64,000 nt of DNA from Leptolyngbya sp. FACHB-261 (GTDB lineage Bacteria; Cyanobacteriota; Cyanobacteriia; FACHB-261), in contig NZ_JACJPL010000032.1 of assembly GCF_014696065.1 (NCBI RefSeq), positions 1 through 64,000 on the forward strand, read 5' to 3'. Shown here one piece after another: positions 16,985-26,345 of this stretch. Position 1 is the stretch's first letter; each line of letters opens with the position of its first letter. Both the position numbers and the translations under genes were made by a program. The notes under the pieces are model-generated. The model ran no database searches, had not been told where the DNA came from, and saw only the letters and a list, made by a program, of their open reading frames with translations.

Positions 16985-17146
16985 CTACCACTCGACTGGC
17001 AGACTGTTGATTCCCCAGCTCGTCAGGGTAGTCGCCAAACTGGCTAGAGACTCCAGCGCATGTCGGGTTCCCCGCTCGGTGAGCCGAGTCTGCCAGATTA
17101 AGCGGCAGATTTCTTCGAGCTCGCTGACAGTGACAGGGGTAGACAT
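16985..17146 (-). CDS. Small hypothetical protein upstream of parA-like gene
   Basis: 53-residue ORF starting MSTPVTVSELEEICRLIW. The sequence looks like one or two amphipathic helices. A TATTAT -10-like hexamer (17182-17177 on the minus strand) lies about 35 bases upstream of ATG 17146, and a perfect palindrome sits just beyond it. The ribosome site is weak. Its place at the head of the ParA operon suggests a regulator or adaptor. Support is position and plausible composition only. Confidence 0.5.
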   Translation of the reverse strand: MSTPVTVSELEEICRLIWQTRLTERGTRHALESLASLATTLTSWGINSLPVEW

Positions 17147-17679
17147 AGCCGCAGGTCCCAGTGGGTTACAGCACAGATAATACATCTGTGCGTGGTGGGT
17201 GAGGGGTATGACCCCTCACTAATTTGTCTGGATTTTCTGACATTTCACAAAGACTCGCCTTGGACTGGGTTCTATGGGTTCCTGGACCGCTGAGAATTTC
17301 TTTCAGCCCAGCAGCCGGTTTTGCAGAACCGAGACTATCTGTTTGTAAACAAAAGTTAAGGGCGACTGTATAGAACCTGCGTTAAAGCCAGAGATAACCT
17401 GCCTGACGATAGATGCTCAAGCTTGAGTAGACAGCAAAAGATAGGATGGCCAAATCTGCCTGTTAGCTTATTGGTTCTCACTTCTGTTTTTTGTTGTCTT
17501 ATGCACAATCCGCTTCGCTGGTTAAAGACTATAACTAGTGGTAAGCGAAGAGGAGTAAGCTACTACCTTTTGCATTGTGTTCTTAATAACAATGGCTACT
17601 TAACTTGTGTTAAGCCAAGCGTGTATCTACGGTCACTTAAGGAGCAAGCCTACGAAGTGCAGTGTGGAGCTGCTGCATC
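17147..17679. other. 533-base region without a convincing gene
   Basis: It holds the ParA-operon promoter and palindrome near 17177-17219 and a weak hairpin (CGGTT/AACCG, 17316-17331). It also holds the leader of the plus-strand histidine kinase. A frame open at 17423-17683 has cysteine-rich, unnatural composition and overlaps the kinase start, so I do not accept it as a gene. Confidence 0.6.
17177..17219 (-). promoter_or_regulatory. Promoter with perfect palindrome (candidate operator) of the ParA operon
   Basis: GTGAGGGGT (17199-17207) and ACCCCTCAC (17211-17219) form a perfect 9-bp inverted repeat with a 3-base centre. On the minus strand it ends 16 bases before the TATTAT hexamer at 17182-17177, so it covers the expected -35 position, where no TTGACA-like sequence is present. 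That is a typical place for a repressor or activator site. A transcribed hairpin is possible but lacks a U-run. Confidence 0.55.
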
Positions 17680-19905
17680 ATGACTCTACGCCAGAAAACA
17701 CTTCTACTGCTTGCGATAACGCTGACCGGTTTGCTTGGAGCTCTCTCCGTTACTACCTCATCTGCGCTCTTAGATAGCTTTGGTGCGATAGAAGCCCAGT
17801 CTATTCGTCGGGATGTAGAGCGAGCCCAAGATGCCTTAGCTTATGAATTAGCTGACTTAAATAAAGTTGCGACTGATTGGTCTATCTGGGACGACACTTA
17901 CAGCTTCATCCGAACTCGTAGTGACCGATATATCCAACTCAATCTTAAGAATTCAACTTTGGCTAATCTTAAGCTGAATTTTATGCTGTTTCTCGATTCA
18001 AGAGGACAGGTAGTCTTTAGCAAAGCCTTTGGTTTAGAACAGCGAGAAGATTTTATTAACCAAGAGTTTCAGCAGAGCCTCGCTGCCGCGAATATCCATC
18101 TACAAAATCCCGAGCAGCAGCTTTCGGGCATTATGCTTTTACCGGATGGACCCGCTCTAGTCGCTGCGCAACCGATCTTGACCAGTGAGGGAAACGGTCC
18201 AAGCCGAGGCACGTTAATTTTAGGCCGCAATCTCGATCCCCAAAAGATCCAGCAACTGGCCCAATTGACCCATCTTTCGCTTAACCTGCGCCGAATTGTT
18301 GATGCCAACTTACCCTTCGACTTTCAAACCGCACAGGCAACTTTATTTGAGCAGACGGAAATTCCGGTGCAAGTTTTGGCACAAGACTCAGTTGCCGGTT
18401 ATGCTCTGCTTCGAGACATTTATGGAAAACCTGCGTTGCTCTTACGCGTAGAGAGCCCAAGAGACATTTATCAGCAGGGAGCAACCAGCCTCCGCTATTT
18501 CTTCTTGGCACTACTCTTAACCGGTTTTGGATTAGGGAGCGTGGCTCTGTTGCTCTTGGATCAACTGGTGTTGGCTCGCCTAGCTCAACTAAATACTGGC
18601 ATTAGTAGAGTCCGGATGAGCGGCGACTTAAACCTACGGATCCGAATACCTGGACGGGATGAACTGGCAAGATTAGCTCATACAATCAACGGCATGCTGG
18701 AGGGCCTAGCCTGCGCTGAACAAGATTTACGCGACAGCGAAAGAGAATACCGCTGCCTGGTTGAAAGCCTTAAAGAGGTGATTTTTCAAACGGATACAAC
18801 CGGTCTCTGGCGATTTCTCAATCCTTCCTGGGAGGCAATGACAGGATTTTCGGTTCAAGAGAGTTTAGGCAGACCTATCCTCAACTTTATTCATCCCGAT
18901 GATCGTCAGCACCATTTGGAAGAATTTTTAGCTTTAATTAAGCGAAGAAAAGAGTCTACCTGCTACGAAGTTCGTTATGTCACTAAAGAAGGGGTTCAGC
19001 GTTGGCTAGAAATTCAGACATACTCCAGACTCGATTTTGCTAATAACCTGATAGGCACCTCCGGCACCTTGAATGATATTACCGAGCGCAAGCAAGTTGA
19101 GGCCGAACGCTTGAGGGCTGAAGTTGCTGAGTTAGCTAGGTGCAGCTTAGAGCAAGAAATCACGGAGCGAAAGCGGATTGAACACCTACTGTTTGCAGCC
19201 AATCAAGTCAAATCGCAATTTCTAGCGACCATGTCGCATGAGTTACGAACTCCCATGAATGCGGTACTGGGTTTTGCTCAATTGCTATTGCGCAACCAGC
19301 TATCGCCATATCAAATCGATATGGTAGGGCGCATCTTTCGCAATGGCAAACAATTGCTATCGCTCATCGAAGAGATCCTTGATTTCTCCAAGCTCGAAGC
19401 GGGTAGCCTTGAGTTGGAGCTACAGGAGTTTGATTTAGAGCAACTAGTGTTAGCGACTTGCGAAGAGATGCGTGTGTCGGCTCAACAGAAGTCTCTATAT
19501 TTGCAAGTTTATTTTAAATTGGACAACGCCAAGATTGTGAATGATTATGCTCGCTTGCGGCAAGTTTTAATCAATCTGCTAGCCAATGCCATTAAGTTTA
19601 CAGAAGTGGGCGGGGTAGAGCTAGAAGTTTGTGAGCCAACTCCAGAGCGAGTAACTCTGACGGTTAGAGACACAGGCATTGGCATCGCATCAGCAGACCT
19701 CGAATCTATTTTTGACGAGTTTCACCGGGTGAATCAAGTTTGGACCCACCTTTCTGATGGCACAGGCTTGGGTCTGGCAATCGTCAAGCATTTGGTTCAG
19801 AAGATGCAGGGTACGGTCACGGTTGAAAGTGAACTAGCGCAGGGCAGTATCTTTCAAGTTGAGATTCCACGTCGAGTCAGTGTTAGATCCTACTTGCTGG
19901 CTTAG
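17680..19905 (+). CDS. CHASE4-PAS sensor histidine kinase
   Basis: 741-residue membrane sensor kinase. An N-terminal helix (about 8-30) leads into an extracellular CHASE4 domain recognisable by DWSIWDDTYSFI near 66-77. A second helix (about 273-295) precedes a HAMP segment and a PAS domain (about 350-470, ending GTLNDITERKQ). The HisKA motif with the phospho-accepting histidine is SHELRTPMNAVLG near residue 520. The HATPase region has INLLANAIKF, DTGIGI and GTGLGLAIVKHL. No receiver domain is attached and no response regulator is adjacent, so its partner is elsewhere. The ligand of the CHASE4 domain is unknown. The 3' end overlaps the convergent hydrolase gene by 4 bases. Confidence 0.93.
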   Translation: MTLRQKTLLLLAITLTGLLGALSVTTSSALLDSFGAIEAQSIRRDVERAQDALAYELADLNKVATDWSIWDDTYSFIRTRSDRYIQLNLKNSTLANLKLNFMLFLDSRGQVVFSKAFGLEQREDFINQEFQQSLAAANIHLQNPEQQLSGIMLLPDGPALVAAQPILTSEGNGPSRGTLILGRNLDPQKIQQLAQLTHLSLNLRRIVDANLPFDFQTAQATLFEQTEIPVQVLAQDSVAGYALLRDIYGKPALLLRVESPRDIYQQGATSLRYFFLALLLTGFGLGSVALLLLDQLVLARLAQLNTGISRVRMSGDLNLRIRIPGRDELARLAHTINGMLEGLACAEQDLRDSEREYRCLVESLKEVIFQTDTTGLWRFLNPSWEAMTGFSVQESLGRPILNFIHPDDRQHHLEEFLALIKRRKESTCYEVRYVTKEGVQRWLEIQTYSRLDFANNLIGTSGTLNDITERKQVEAERLRAEVAELARCSLEQEITERKRIEHLLFAANQVKSQFLATMSHELRTPMNAVLGFAQLLLRNQLSPYQIDMVGRIFRNGKQLLSLIEEILDFSKLEAGSLELELQEFDLEQLVLATCEEMRVSAQQKSLYLQVYFKLDNAKIVNDYARLRQVLINLLANAIKFTEVGGVELEVCEPTPERVTLTVRDTGIGIASADLESIFDEFHRVNQVWTHLSDGTGLGLAIVKHLVQKMQGTVTVESELAQGSIFQVEIPRRVSVRSYLLA

Positions 19906-20714
19906 ACCACTGAGAGATTTTGATTACTAGAGTTCTCTATTTTGGCGAGGAATTTGAGCACAATAGGTGTAAATTTCTCTGCTAAAGCTAAACTGAGTTC
20001 GTGATAGGCACCTGCAACCACAGCTAGCTCAACCTCTGGAATATTTTGGTAAAACTGTTGCCCAGACTTAAGCGGCGTGGTGAGATCGTTTTCACCCCAA
20101 ACCAGCAAAGTCGGTGCTGTAATTTTGCCTAACAGTGGTCTTAAGTCGGTTTCTAAAGCCAGCCACAGAGCATAGGCTACATTAGGAGCCCTAAAGAGCA
20201 GATTTTGAAAGAAAGCTTGTGGGACATCAACAAAGTATTGGACTTTGGGTCCGGTCGTCAAAATCTGCGCCGGCATCTCAACTAGAATTCTCCACAGCAA
20301 AGTTTGAATAAAGGAATCGGTAGGAACACCGGTACTGTCAGTCAATACCAAACTGCTGATCCTAGAAGGCTCAGAAACCGCTAAAGTAACAGCAATGCCA
20401 CCGCCTAGGGAGTGACCAATAACATGGCTTCTCTCAAGCCCTAATTGGTTCAGAAAGCGAGTGAACAGGCGCGCATAATCTGCATAGGTCAAGTCAGCAT
20501 GGGTTGAGCCAGAATCACCAAATCCTGGTAAATCAGGCGCGATCACCCGATAAGATTGCGATAAGCTCTCTAAGGTTTCTCGATAAGGCTCCGCAGTAAC
20601 TCCCCAACCATGCAGAAATAAGATCGGATCTGCCTCTCGCGGCGACCCTCCGTCCCAGTAGAAGATTTCGCATCCTTCTACATGAACCTGTTTTCGAAGT
20701 AATCGTTTTTCCAC
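19902..20714 (-). CDS. Alpha/beta-fold hydrolase
   Basis: 270-residue alpha/beta hydrolase. The oxyanion block is FLHGWGVTAEPY, the nucleophile elbow is G100-H-S102-L-G104, the acid is in WGENDLTTP and the catalytic histidine is in AYHELS. It has a helical cap region around residues 130-200. It begins with GTG 20714 behind AAGGATGA. The substrate is unknown; the shape fits small lipophilic esters or lactones. It is convergent with the histidine kinase and has a 4-base overlap at the 3' ends. Confidence 0.88.
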   Translation of the reverse strand: MEKRLLRKQVHVEGCEIFYWDGGSPREADPILFLHGWGVTAEPYRETLESLSQSYRVIAPDLPGFGDSGSTHADLTYADYARLFTRFLNQLGLERSHVIGHSLGGGIAVTLAVSEPSRISSLVLTDSTGVPTDSFIQTLLWRILVEMPAQILTTGPKVQYFVDVPQAFFQNLLFRAPNVAYALWLALETDLRPLLGKITAPTLLVWGENDLTTPLKSGQQFYQNIPEVELAVVAGAYHELSLALAEKFTPIVLKFLAKIENSSNQNLSVV

Positions 20715-21042
20715 AAGGTCATCCTTTTAAGAGCAAGAAGCAGCTTCAGTTTCCTGTTAGCTATCTAACAATTCCTTGCAATACTTCTTAATGTATCAAC
20801 GATCAACTATTAACAAAGCTGGCCTCTCTCAGACTCTATCTACAGAAAGAGAAGGCAGTTTGCCTAAGCGATAACCCACTTAAGTCTTAAATTTTATATC
20901 TCTATTTAGAGGGGGTTAGAGGGGTATTTGAGTTGTCAGCAATCAATACGAAGGGGTCCGTTCAGAACTACCTCTGTGAGATCCAATACGTCGCCGACCG
21001 TCAAAATCCTCTAAGTTTCAAAGTGGTTATTTGCCCACGGCT
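20715..21042. other. 328-base intergenic region
   Basis: Contains the divergent upstream regions of the hydrolase (minus) and the frameshifted membrane gene (plus). The sequence is AT-rich, with TTAAATTTTATAT at about 20888-20900 that could serve as a -10 region. I see no RNA gene or strong hairpin. Confidence 0.45.
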
Positions 21043-21511
21043 ATGGCACAGAACACCTCCACGATTCGGTTTCTCTTCGCATTTGCTGCTGGCTTTCTGG
21101 CGGTTCTCCTGTTTCATCAGCCTCTATTGGGCCTGCTCCACGCGATTGCCCTCAGCCCCCGTGCTCCCTACCCCATACAGCCAACAGCCCCATTTGGCGT
21201 GCCGCAGATCTGGTCTCTGGCATTTTGGGGAGGCATTTGGGGTATTGTCTTTGCCGCCCTTGCGCCTCGATTTGCTCAGGGCAACCGCTACTGGCTAGCT
21301 GCCCTAATCTTTGGAGCATATTGCGCCAACCCTGGTCGCTTGGTTTGTCGTAGCACCGCTCAAGGGTCAGCCAATTGCGGGCGGGGGTCAGCCCGCAGCA
21401 CTCCTGACAGGCTTGCTAATCAACGGGGTTTGGGGCATGGGAACAGCCCTGTTGCTGCGAGGGCTAGCGAAGCTTCGTGGCAACCGTCGCAACAACACTT
21501 CATTCACTTAA
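21043..21511 (+). pseudogene. Small membrane protein gene with a single-base frameshift
   Basis: The first frame from ATG 21043 encodes a hydrophobic protein with two clear helices (IRFLFAFAAGFLAVLLF and IWSLAFWGGIWGIVFAAL) and then ends in nonsense composition after LIFGA at base 21318. The next frame carries the natural continuation, IAPTLVAWFVVAPLKGQPIAGG and TGLLINGVWGMGTALLLRGLAKL, up to the stop at 21509-21511. Removing one T at 21319 would rejoin the two halves into about 155 residues with three to four helices. It is therefore a recent pseudogene, a sequencing error or, less likely, a programmed shift. The end overlaps the last bases of the convergent livG gene. Confidence 0.8.
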
Positions 21512-22291
21512 GCCGTTTTCATCGCCTAGATAAGCAGTTACAACTGCTGGATCGGCGCGCACCACATCTGGAGGACCGTCAGCAATAACCTGCCCAAAGT
21601 TGAGGACCACCACCTGATCACTAATTCGCATGATCAGGTCCATATCGTGTTCGATGACCAAGAGGGTCAGCCCCGAAGCCCGCAACTTTTGCAAAAAGTG
21701 AGCCAACTGAGCCGTTTCTGCTGCGTTCATGCCAGCTGCTGGTTCATCGAGCAGCAGCAGACGCGGCTCTAGCGCCAAGGCCCGAGCAATTTCTACCCGG
21801 CGCTGCTCGCCATAGGCCAGTGCGCCAGCTTCGCTATCTGCCAGGTCTGCCATGCCTAGTTGCTCTAGCAAAGCCTGGGCTTGCGCTCGTGACTGACGCT
21901 CAATCTGAGATCTTCCCGGCAACAGCCAGCTCAGTCCCTCGCGCTGGTGCAGATGCCGCCCCAGAACTACATTCTCCAAAACGCTGAGTTCTTCAAATAG
22001 GCGAATATTTTGGAAGGTCCGTCCGACCCCCAAGGCAGCAACCTGATGGGGAGCACAGTGATTCAGGCTTTGACCGGCTAGAGCTACCGCGCCGCTGCTG
22101 GCTGCCAGTTGGCCGCCGATGATATTCAGCAGCGTGGTTTTACCCGCACCGTTAGGGCCAATTAGACCCGCAATCTGCCCTACCCCAACTTCAAACGAAA
22201 CCTCGTTAAGTGCCAGTAGCCCCCCAAACCGTCGCGTGATCTGCTTGACGGAGAGCAGGTTAACTGAGCCTATCGCACTCAAGCCACTCAT
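21500..22291 (-). CDS. livG: Branched-chain/neutral amino-acid ABC transporter ATP-binding protein
   Basis: 263-residue LivG-type ATPase that pairs with LivF to energise amino-acid import. Walker A is GPNGAGKTT (about 42-50), followed by the typical ALEPRLLLLDEPAAGMN Walker B block. The signature region is degenerate, reading ALAYGEQRRVEIARAL as LivG proteins do. Its start overlaps the livM stop by 4 bases, so the two are co-transcribed. Its 3' end overlaps the frameshifted membrane gene by 12 bases. Confidence 0.9.
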   Translation of the reverse strand: MSGLSAIGSVNLLSVKQITRRFGGLLALNEVSFEVGVGQIAGLIGPNGAGKTTLLNIIGGQLAASSGAVALAGQSLNHCAPHQVAALGVGRTFQNIRLFEELSVLENVVLGRHLHQREGLSWLLPGRSQIERQSRAQAQALLEQLGMADLADSEAGALAYGEQRRVEIARALALEPRLLLLDEPAAGMNAAETAQLAHFLQKLRASGLTLLVIEHDMDLIMRISDQVVVLNFGQVIADGPPDVVRADPAVVTAYLGDENGLSE

Positions 22292-23217
22292 GGATGCTGT
22301 TCCCTCTTTTTAGGCAAGCGCCAAAGCTGCTGCCAGAAGCGCGGATCAGCTAGTCCCCGGGGCAAGTAAATAATCGCCAGCATCAAGATCAAACCGTTGA
22401 CAACATCTCGCTGCTCCTTGAGAAAGCGCAGCAGCTCAGGCAAGCTGGTCAGCAAGCCTGCGCCAACTAACGGCCCTGCCCAGTGGGTTGTCCCTCCTAA
22501 CACGGCCCAAGCCAGGATATTCACCGCTTGCGAGAAACTGTAGTTAGCCGGCTCGATCACGCGCACCACCGGTACGCTCAAGGCACCGGCCCCTGCAGCA
22601 ATCGCCGCTCCTAGGACAAAGGCCAGTAATTTATACCGTACAACTGCAATACCAAGGGCAGCGGCAGCAGCTTCATCTTGACGGATTGAAGCCAAAATCC
22701 GTCCCAATTGTGAGCGCTGCAAGCGCATGAAAAAATAGAGCAATACGCATAGATAAGCCAGCAATTCCCAAGTCGTTTTGGGCAATCCCAGCCAGACCGG
22801 GTCAAGCTGAAACGGTAGCGTAATTCCCTCAGCCCCATTGAACAGAACAACCGGTTCAGAACCAGGTTGAGAAGGCTTCACCAAATTGATCAGCTTATCG
22901 CCGTTCAACAGCAACAGGCGCACAATCTCGCCAAACCCCAGCGTGGCGATTGCCAGATACACCCCCTGCAAGCGCAGAACCGGCAACCCTAGCAACAGAG
23001 CTACCAGGACTGCAATGCTAATCGAGAGACCGAAGGCTGCTCCCAAAGGAAGCGTTGTACCAGTCAACAACAGCACGGTGACGTAGGCACCAATCGCCAT
23101 AAACCCTGCATTTGCCAGGGAGAGCAAGCCCGTGAACAGGGTTAGATAGATGCTCAAAGCCAGCATCATGTTGATCAAGATGGCATCGAAGACTGGGACC
23201 GTTAGCCAGCTCAACAT
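22288..23217 (-). CDS. livM: Branched-chain/neutral amino-acid ABC transporter permease
   Basis: 309-residue integral membrane permease with about nine hydrophobic helices. Family blocks include LSLANAGFMAIGAYV (about 33-47), QGVYLAIATLGFGEIVRLLL and the cytoplasmic coupling loop with GRILASIRQDEAAAAALGI. LivM pairs with LivH to form the channel. Neither LivH nor a substrate-binding protein is in the window, so the transporter is scattered. It is the first gene of the livM-livG pair. Confidence 0.9.
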   Translation of the reverse strand: MLSWLTVPVFDAILINMMLALSIYLTLFTGLLSLANAGFMAIGAYVTVLLLTGTTLPLGAAFGLSISIAVLVALLLGLPVLRLQGVYLAIATLGFGEIVRLLLLNGDKLINLVKPSQPGSEPVVLFNGAEGITLPFQLDPVWLGLPKTTWELLAYLCVLLYFFMRLQRSQLGRILASIRQDEAAAAALGIAVVRYKLLAFVLGAAIAAGAGALSVPVVRVIEPANYSFSQAVNILAWAVLGGTTHWAGPLVGAGLLTSLPELLRFLKEQRDVVNGLILMLAIIYLPRGLADPRFWQQLWRLPKKREQHP

Positions 23218-23384
23218 AGCGGATGCGCAACAACTGGTGAAACACAGAACAAAGCTTACAGGTCAACGGTTCTCTCTACGCTCGGAGACTGTATCGACCA
23301 AGGATTAAATTTGCTTGCCGACCTTGGTCTCTGTGCGACAATGGCGAGCACGGATCAGCCCCAGCAGGCCATTGTGGCAGACCT

Positions 23385-26111
23385 ATGGAAATTTTGTCGG
23401 TTAGCCTCAAAAATTTTAAGTCCCATACTGAGCGACAGTTCAAATTTGAACCGGGCATCAATGCGATCAGTGGCGAAAATGGGGCAGGCAAAACCAGCAT
23501 TTTAGAAGCAATTGCCTGGGTTCTCTTCGACCATACTCCCTACAAAATCGAGGAGATGGTCCGTAATGGCGCCAATAGTGGTCAGGCAATTGTCACCTTT
23601 ATTTCCAAGCGCGATGGCCGCACTTATGAAGTCCACCGTTGCACGAGTCAGGGCTACAAGATTCTCGACCCCCAACTCAAAGTTCGGTTAGAGCATGAGC
23701 GCAAAGTTGATGTGCTCAGATGGCTGAATGAACATTTAGCGGTACCGGCGGGTACGAAGCTGGATGAACTGTTCGCCAATACGATCGGTGTGCCTCAAGG
23801 AACACTTACAGCCGACTTTCTCAAAACTGCTGAGCCCCGCAAAAAAGTTTTTGATTCAATTCTCAAAGTCGAAGAATACAAAGAGGTTTATACCAAGCTC
23901 AAACCACTCGAAGATTACGCCAAAGCTCAGGTTGAAGAAGTAGAGCGGCAAATCCAGGGGCAAGAGGAGCAGTTGGCCCAATGGGAACCCTTGCAAACGG
24001 AACAGCAAGCCAGCCTGGCCGAATTGACCAAACTTCAGACGGAGCTAGCTCAAGCTCTGCAAGCCCTTGAGCGCCTGCAAGCGGAAAAAGCCACTTTAGA
24101 GGCTACCGAGCAAACCCTACAAGCCCTGCGCGAACAGGCTCAAGCCCTCAAAGGCCAACAAACGGCTCAAGACCAACTCTGCATGCGTTTACGGCAGGAT
24201 GTGCAGACAGCAACTCAAGCCGCTCAAGTTTGTGAACAAAATCAGCCTAGTTATCAAGCTTATCTAGCAGCAGAAAAGGTCCTCCAACAGCTAGAACAGG
24301 CCCGCAACCAGCGCCAAACCTTACTGGAGCAACGCAATCAGCAGCAGGCTCACATCACGAACCAGCAACGCACCCTCGACCGTTTACAGGCTCAACTCGA
24401 ACAACTAGCGAAATACGCCCGTGAACGGCAAGATCTGTTGCCGGCAGTGCAGCAACAGGTCGGGTTAGAAACGGCCCAGCAACAATTGAGCGAACAACTG
24501 CGCCACTGTCAGACGTTGCGCCTAGAGCTGCAAGCCCAAGCCAAACGAACTTCCCAGTTAGCAACACGGCGGCAAGAGATCGAAACTCGCAGGCAAAAAC
24601 TCGAAGCGTTGCGCGCCAGCGTTGAAAAGATTCCGGTGCTAGAGCAACACCAGCAGCGTCTGCAACAGAAGCTCAGCCGTGTAGAAGCGGCTAAAGAGTT
24701 TGAGGCTGATTTGCGTCAAATCGCAGACACAGGCTGGGAGAAAATTCAGACCCAACAGCCTCAGTGGCAACAGGCTTGCCAGCGTCTGGCACATTCCGAT
24801 TGCAGCCCAATTCTGCCAGTATTTGAGGCAGCCACAAGTTTGAGTGCAGAAGTGCTCAACGAGCTAGAAGGCATTTTGGATGACCTGGCAACCCAAACAA
24901 CGCCTGGGGTTCTCCAGCAACAACTGAATGACTTAGCAAGCCAACTGAAACAGGCTCGCACGGCTCAAGCCCAATGGCTTGGCATGGAAAGCCTAGAAGC
25001 AGAGCTTGAGCAGTTGGACACGGAGCAACAGGAATTACAGCACACAATCGAGACACTCAAGGCCAAACTGGCCGTCGAGCCCGAGCTTCAGCAACAGGCA
25101 ACCGCTTTGGCAACCCAACTGCGCGATTTGCAGGACCCGCGTAGTCGCGTGCAACTCTTAAATCAAGAACTCCAACAACAGGCCAGCCGGGAACAAGAGA
25201 TCGCAGCCCTTCAACTAAAACTTCAACCGCTCCACAATCAACTCGCGCAACTTGATACCCAACTGGCAACCTTTGGCGATTTAGAAGCTCAAGTCTTGAC
25301 CCACCAGCAGATTCGAGACCAGTCCCGGGCCGGTTACCAAACGGTGCTTGAGCAACAGACCTGGGCACGTAGCTTACCTTCTAAACAACAGGAACTGCAA
25401 GCTGCAAGTCAACTCTTGGCCCAGGTGCAGCAGGAATACGACCAGATCGTCGAGCAGGGTAAGGCTTTGCGGGCAACTCACAATCCTGAGCGTCTGCAAG
25501 AGGTCAAAGCCGCTTACGATACCGCCAACGAGCAACAGATCCGTCTGTCAGAGAAGATTCCCAGGCAGCAGCAACGGTTAGCTGAGCTGGAAGCTAGCTT
25601 AGCCATGCTCCAAAGCCTGCGCCTTGAGCGCGATCAGGCTGTACTGCGCTTGAAAGAGCGCAAGCGTCTCAGCCGGTTCATTGCTTTTGTGCGCAAGGTC
25701 TACCGTGCGGCGGGACCTCGCATCACCGAGCGCTATCTCCAAGCCATCTCTCACGAAGCCGATCGGTTGTTCCGAGATTTGCTCAACCGCCAAGATGTCG
25801 CCCTGCAATGGACCCGTGACTATGACGTTGTGGTTCAGGAAGGGGCTCACAGCCGCCGTTTTATCAATCTTTCCGGTGGTGAGCAAATGTGTGCAGCCCT
25901 AGCTGTACGCTTAGCCCTGCTCAAGGTTCTAGCAGATATTGATGTGGCGTTCTTTGACGAGCCCACCACTAACATGGACACCCAACGCCGCGAACGGTTA
26001 GCAGAGGCGATTATGGGGATTCGCAACTTTCGTCAGCTATTTGTGATTAGCCATGACGACACTTTTGAAAAGGTTACCGAGAACGTGATTTTAGTGGAAC
26101 GGGAGCGTTAA
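23385..26111 (+). CDS. sbcC: SbcC/Rad50-like SMC-family ATPase
   Basis: 908-residue coiled-coil ATPase. The N-terminal half-site has the P-loop GENGAGKTSILEAIAW (about 29-44). Two very long glutamine-rich coiled-coil stretches (about 175-435 and 505-770) follow. The C-terminal half-site has the signature NLSGGEQMCAALAVRLAL and Walker B VAFFDEPTTNMD. SbcC with SbcD forms a nuclease that opens hairpins and processes double-strand breaks. The zinc-hook CxxC expected at the coil tip is not found: cysteines there are spaced as QACQRLAHSDCSP. No sbcD gene is adjacent. A Rad50-like role is the best guess, but a stand-alone SMC-like ATPase is possible. Confidence 0.82.
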   Translation: MEILSVSLKNFKSHTERQFKFEPGINAISGENGAGKTSILEAIAWVLFDHTPYKIEEMVRNGANSGQAIVTFISKRDGRTYEVHRCTSQGYKILDPQLKVRLEHERKVDVLRWLNEHLAVPAGTKLDELFANTIGVPQGTLTADFLKTAEPRKKVFDSILKVEEYKEVYTKLKPLEDYAKAQVEEVERQIQGQEEQLAQWEPLQTEQQASLAELTKLQTELAQALQALERLQAEKATLEATEQTLQALREQAQALKGQQTAQDQLCMRLRQDVQTATQAAQVCEQNQPSYQAYLAAEKVLQQLEQARNQRQTLLEQRNQQQAHITNQQRTLDRLQAQLEQLAKYARERQDLLPAVQQQVGLETAQQQLSEQLRHCQTLRLELQAQAKRTSQLATRRQEIETRRQKLEALRASVEKIPVLEQHQQRLQQKLSRVEAAKEFEADLRQIADTGWEKIQTQQPQWQQACQRLAHSDCSPILPVFEAATSLSAEVLNELEGILDDLATQTTPGVLQQQLNDLASQLKQARTAQAQWLGMESLEAELEQLDTEQQELQHTIETLKAKLAVEPELQQQATALATQLRDLQDPRSRVQLLNQELQQQASREQEIAALQLKLQPLHNQLAQLDTQLATFGDLEAQVLTHQQIRDQSRAGYQTVLEQQTWARSLPSKQQELQAASQLLAQVQQEYDQIVEQGKALRATHNPERLQEVKAAYDTANEQQIRLSEKIPRQQQRLAELEASLAMLQSLRLERDQAVLRLKERKRLSRFIAFVRKVYRAAGPRITERYLQAISHEADRLFRDLLNRQDVALQWTRDYDVVVQEGAHSRRFINLSGGEQMCAALAVRLALLKVLADIDVAFFDEPTTNMDTQRRERLAEAIMGIRNFRQLFVISHDDTFEKVTENVILVERER

Positions 26112-26345
26112 AACGCTGATTTTGCCCAAGTTCTGCTCGCAATTTTATTTTTAAGTTTTAGTTACAAATTTAAGCCATTTACAGTACCAAAGCTTTACGG
26201 TCCGTTCGCTGTGACTATGAATAACTCAATACAGCCGTAGAATAGTTTAGCTGGCTGGGGTTTAGCTGGCTCAACTTGGTGCATCTCAGCTGACCTGGAT
26301 CGGAAGCGCGACTTGGAATAGATAACCTCATCAGCAAGGGCCATC

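Noticed and set aside
17423-17683. 86-codon plus-strand frame in the intergenic region
   Set aside because: The composition is unnatural (many C, L and V in odd order), it ends inside the histidine-kinase start, and it has no ribosome site.
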